A DNA stretch of 64,000 nt, taken from Dendrocalamus latiflorus. Lineage: Eukaryota; Streptophyta; Magnoliopsida; Poales; Poaceae. The notes beneath the pieces are model-generated. The model did no database searches, was not told the DNA's origin, and saw nothing but the letters and a program-made list of their open reading frames with translations. Below, piece by piece: positions 63,901 through 64,000 of the stretch. The position numbers were made by a program, and so were the translations under genes. The stretch covers positions 12,847,740 through 12,911,739 of the forward strand of contig CM029640.1 of NCBI GenBank assembly GCA_017311315.1, in the 5' to 3' direction. Position 1 is the stretch's first letter. Every line of letters begins with the position of its first letter.

Positions 63901-64000
63901 GTCTTTCGACCATGTTCAAATTATTGTAGCTTCTGACTACCATCATAGCTTTTTGACAACACTATAGAGCTTCTGACCGCTTTTGTCCCCAACCACTCTT
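60985..64000 (+). mobile_element. Solo gypsy-like LTR, left part (unit 4, cut by window end)
   Basis: Fourth copy, running off the window inside the ACGAC repeat zone. It has the 25-bp longer CT tract like units 2 and 3, and it lacks 5 bp in the ctcgcctcga repeats near 61905. Confidence 0.83.
62867..64000. repeat. ACGACC/GTCGT short-repeat zone (unit 4, cut by window end)
   Basis: Copy of the unit 1 zone, running off the window. Confidence 0.73.

Larger units (their letters stand above)
59676..64000. repeat. Tandem ~20-kb segmental duplication, unit 4 (left end deleted, cut by window)
   Basis: Begins with tgtcttagaagc, which corresponds to base 40897 of unit 3, so about the first 494 bp of the unit are missing. 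It then follows unit 3 to the window end, which equals about position 45242. It contains the gag remnant, the LINE RT fragment and the first ~3 kb of the long LTR. The gene lies beyond the window if this unit is complete. Confidence 0.93.

Noticed and set aside
1..64000. A novel defence or multi-gene system
   Set aside because: Only one real gene type is visible, repeated by tandem duplication; the rest is explained by transposable elements.

Overview
The window is nuclear DNA from a grass (Poaceae). The evidence is a plant-type multi-exon gene with GT..AG introns, L1-type LINEs with plant-style tails, Ty1/copia gag remnants, very long AT/CT/GC-zoned LTRs typical of grass gypsy elements, and Stowaway-like and Mutator-like MITEs. 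The species cannot be named from the sequence. No rRNA, tRNA, CRISPR or prokaryotic feature was recognised. Most short open frames are chance frames inside transposable elements.

The dominant structure is a head-to-tail tandem array of a near-identical unit of about 20.0 kb. Unit 1 is 393-20383, unit 2 is 20384-40402, unit 3 is about 40403-59672 (right end lost) and unit 4 is about 59676-64000 (left end lost, cut by the window edge). Bases 1-392 are the flank of unit 1. There the copia gag remnant continues unbroken, so this side shows the pre-duplication arrangement.

Each unit reads, left to right: (a) a minus-strand Ty1/copia gag remnant; (b) a plus-strand LINE reverse-transcriptase fragment; (c) a 6.9 kb solo LTR inserted in that LINE with a 5-bp TCAGG target duplication, itself carrying a nested 1.55 kb copia-type LTR; (d) the rest of the LINE with its 3' tail; (e) one protein-coding gene on the minus strand; (f) a repeat-rich upstream region; (g) the 3' end of a second LINE on the minus strand, cut at the unit boundary.

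The gene is a 2-oxoglutarate/Fe(II)-dependent dioxygenase. I rebuilt 11 exons with consistent splice phases, giving 888 nt and 295 residues. It has an intact H173-x-D175...H234 iron triad and an R243-x-S245 co-substrate motif. Units 1 and 2 encode the same protein by my reading. Unit 3 carries two 1-bp coding indels and a Gly-to-Arg change beside the iron ligands, so it is either a decayed copy or affected by sequence errors. Large intron 2 hosts a 410-bp hairpin MITE with a 9-bp target duplication and a 1.3 kb terminal-inverted-repeat element. Intron 5 hosts a Stowaway-like MITE.

Variants shared among units mostly suggest stepwise growth, with units 3 and 4 closest and unit 1 most distinct. 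Small indels become much denser from about 49.8 kb rightwards. The unit 3/4 junction has lost about 1.2 kb starting next to a G-quadruplex-like tract. Both facts mean that real copy-number variation must be separated from assembly or polishing artefacts.
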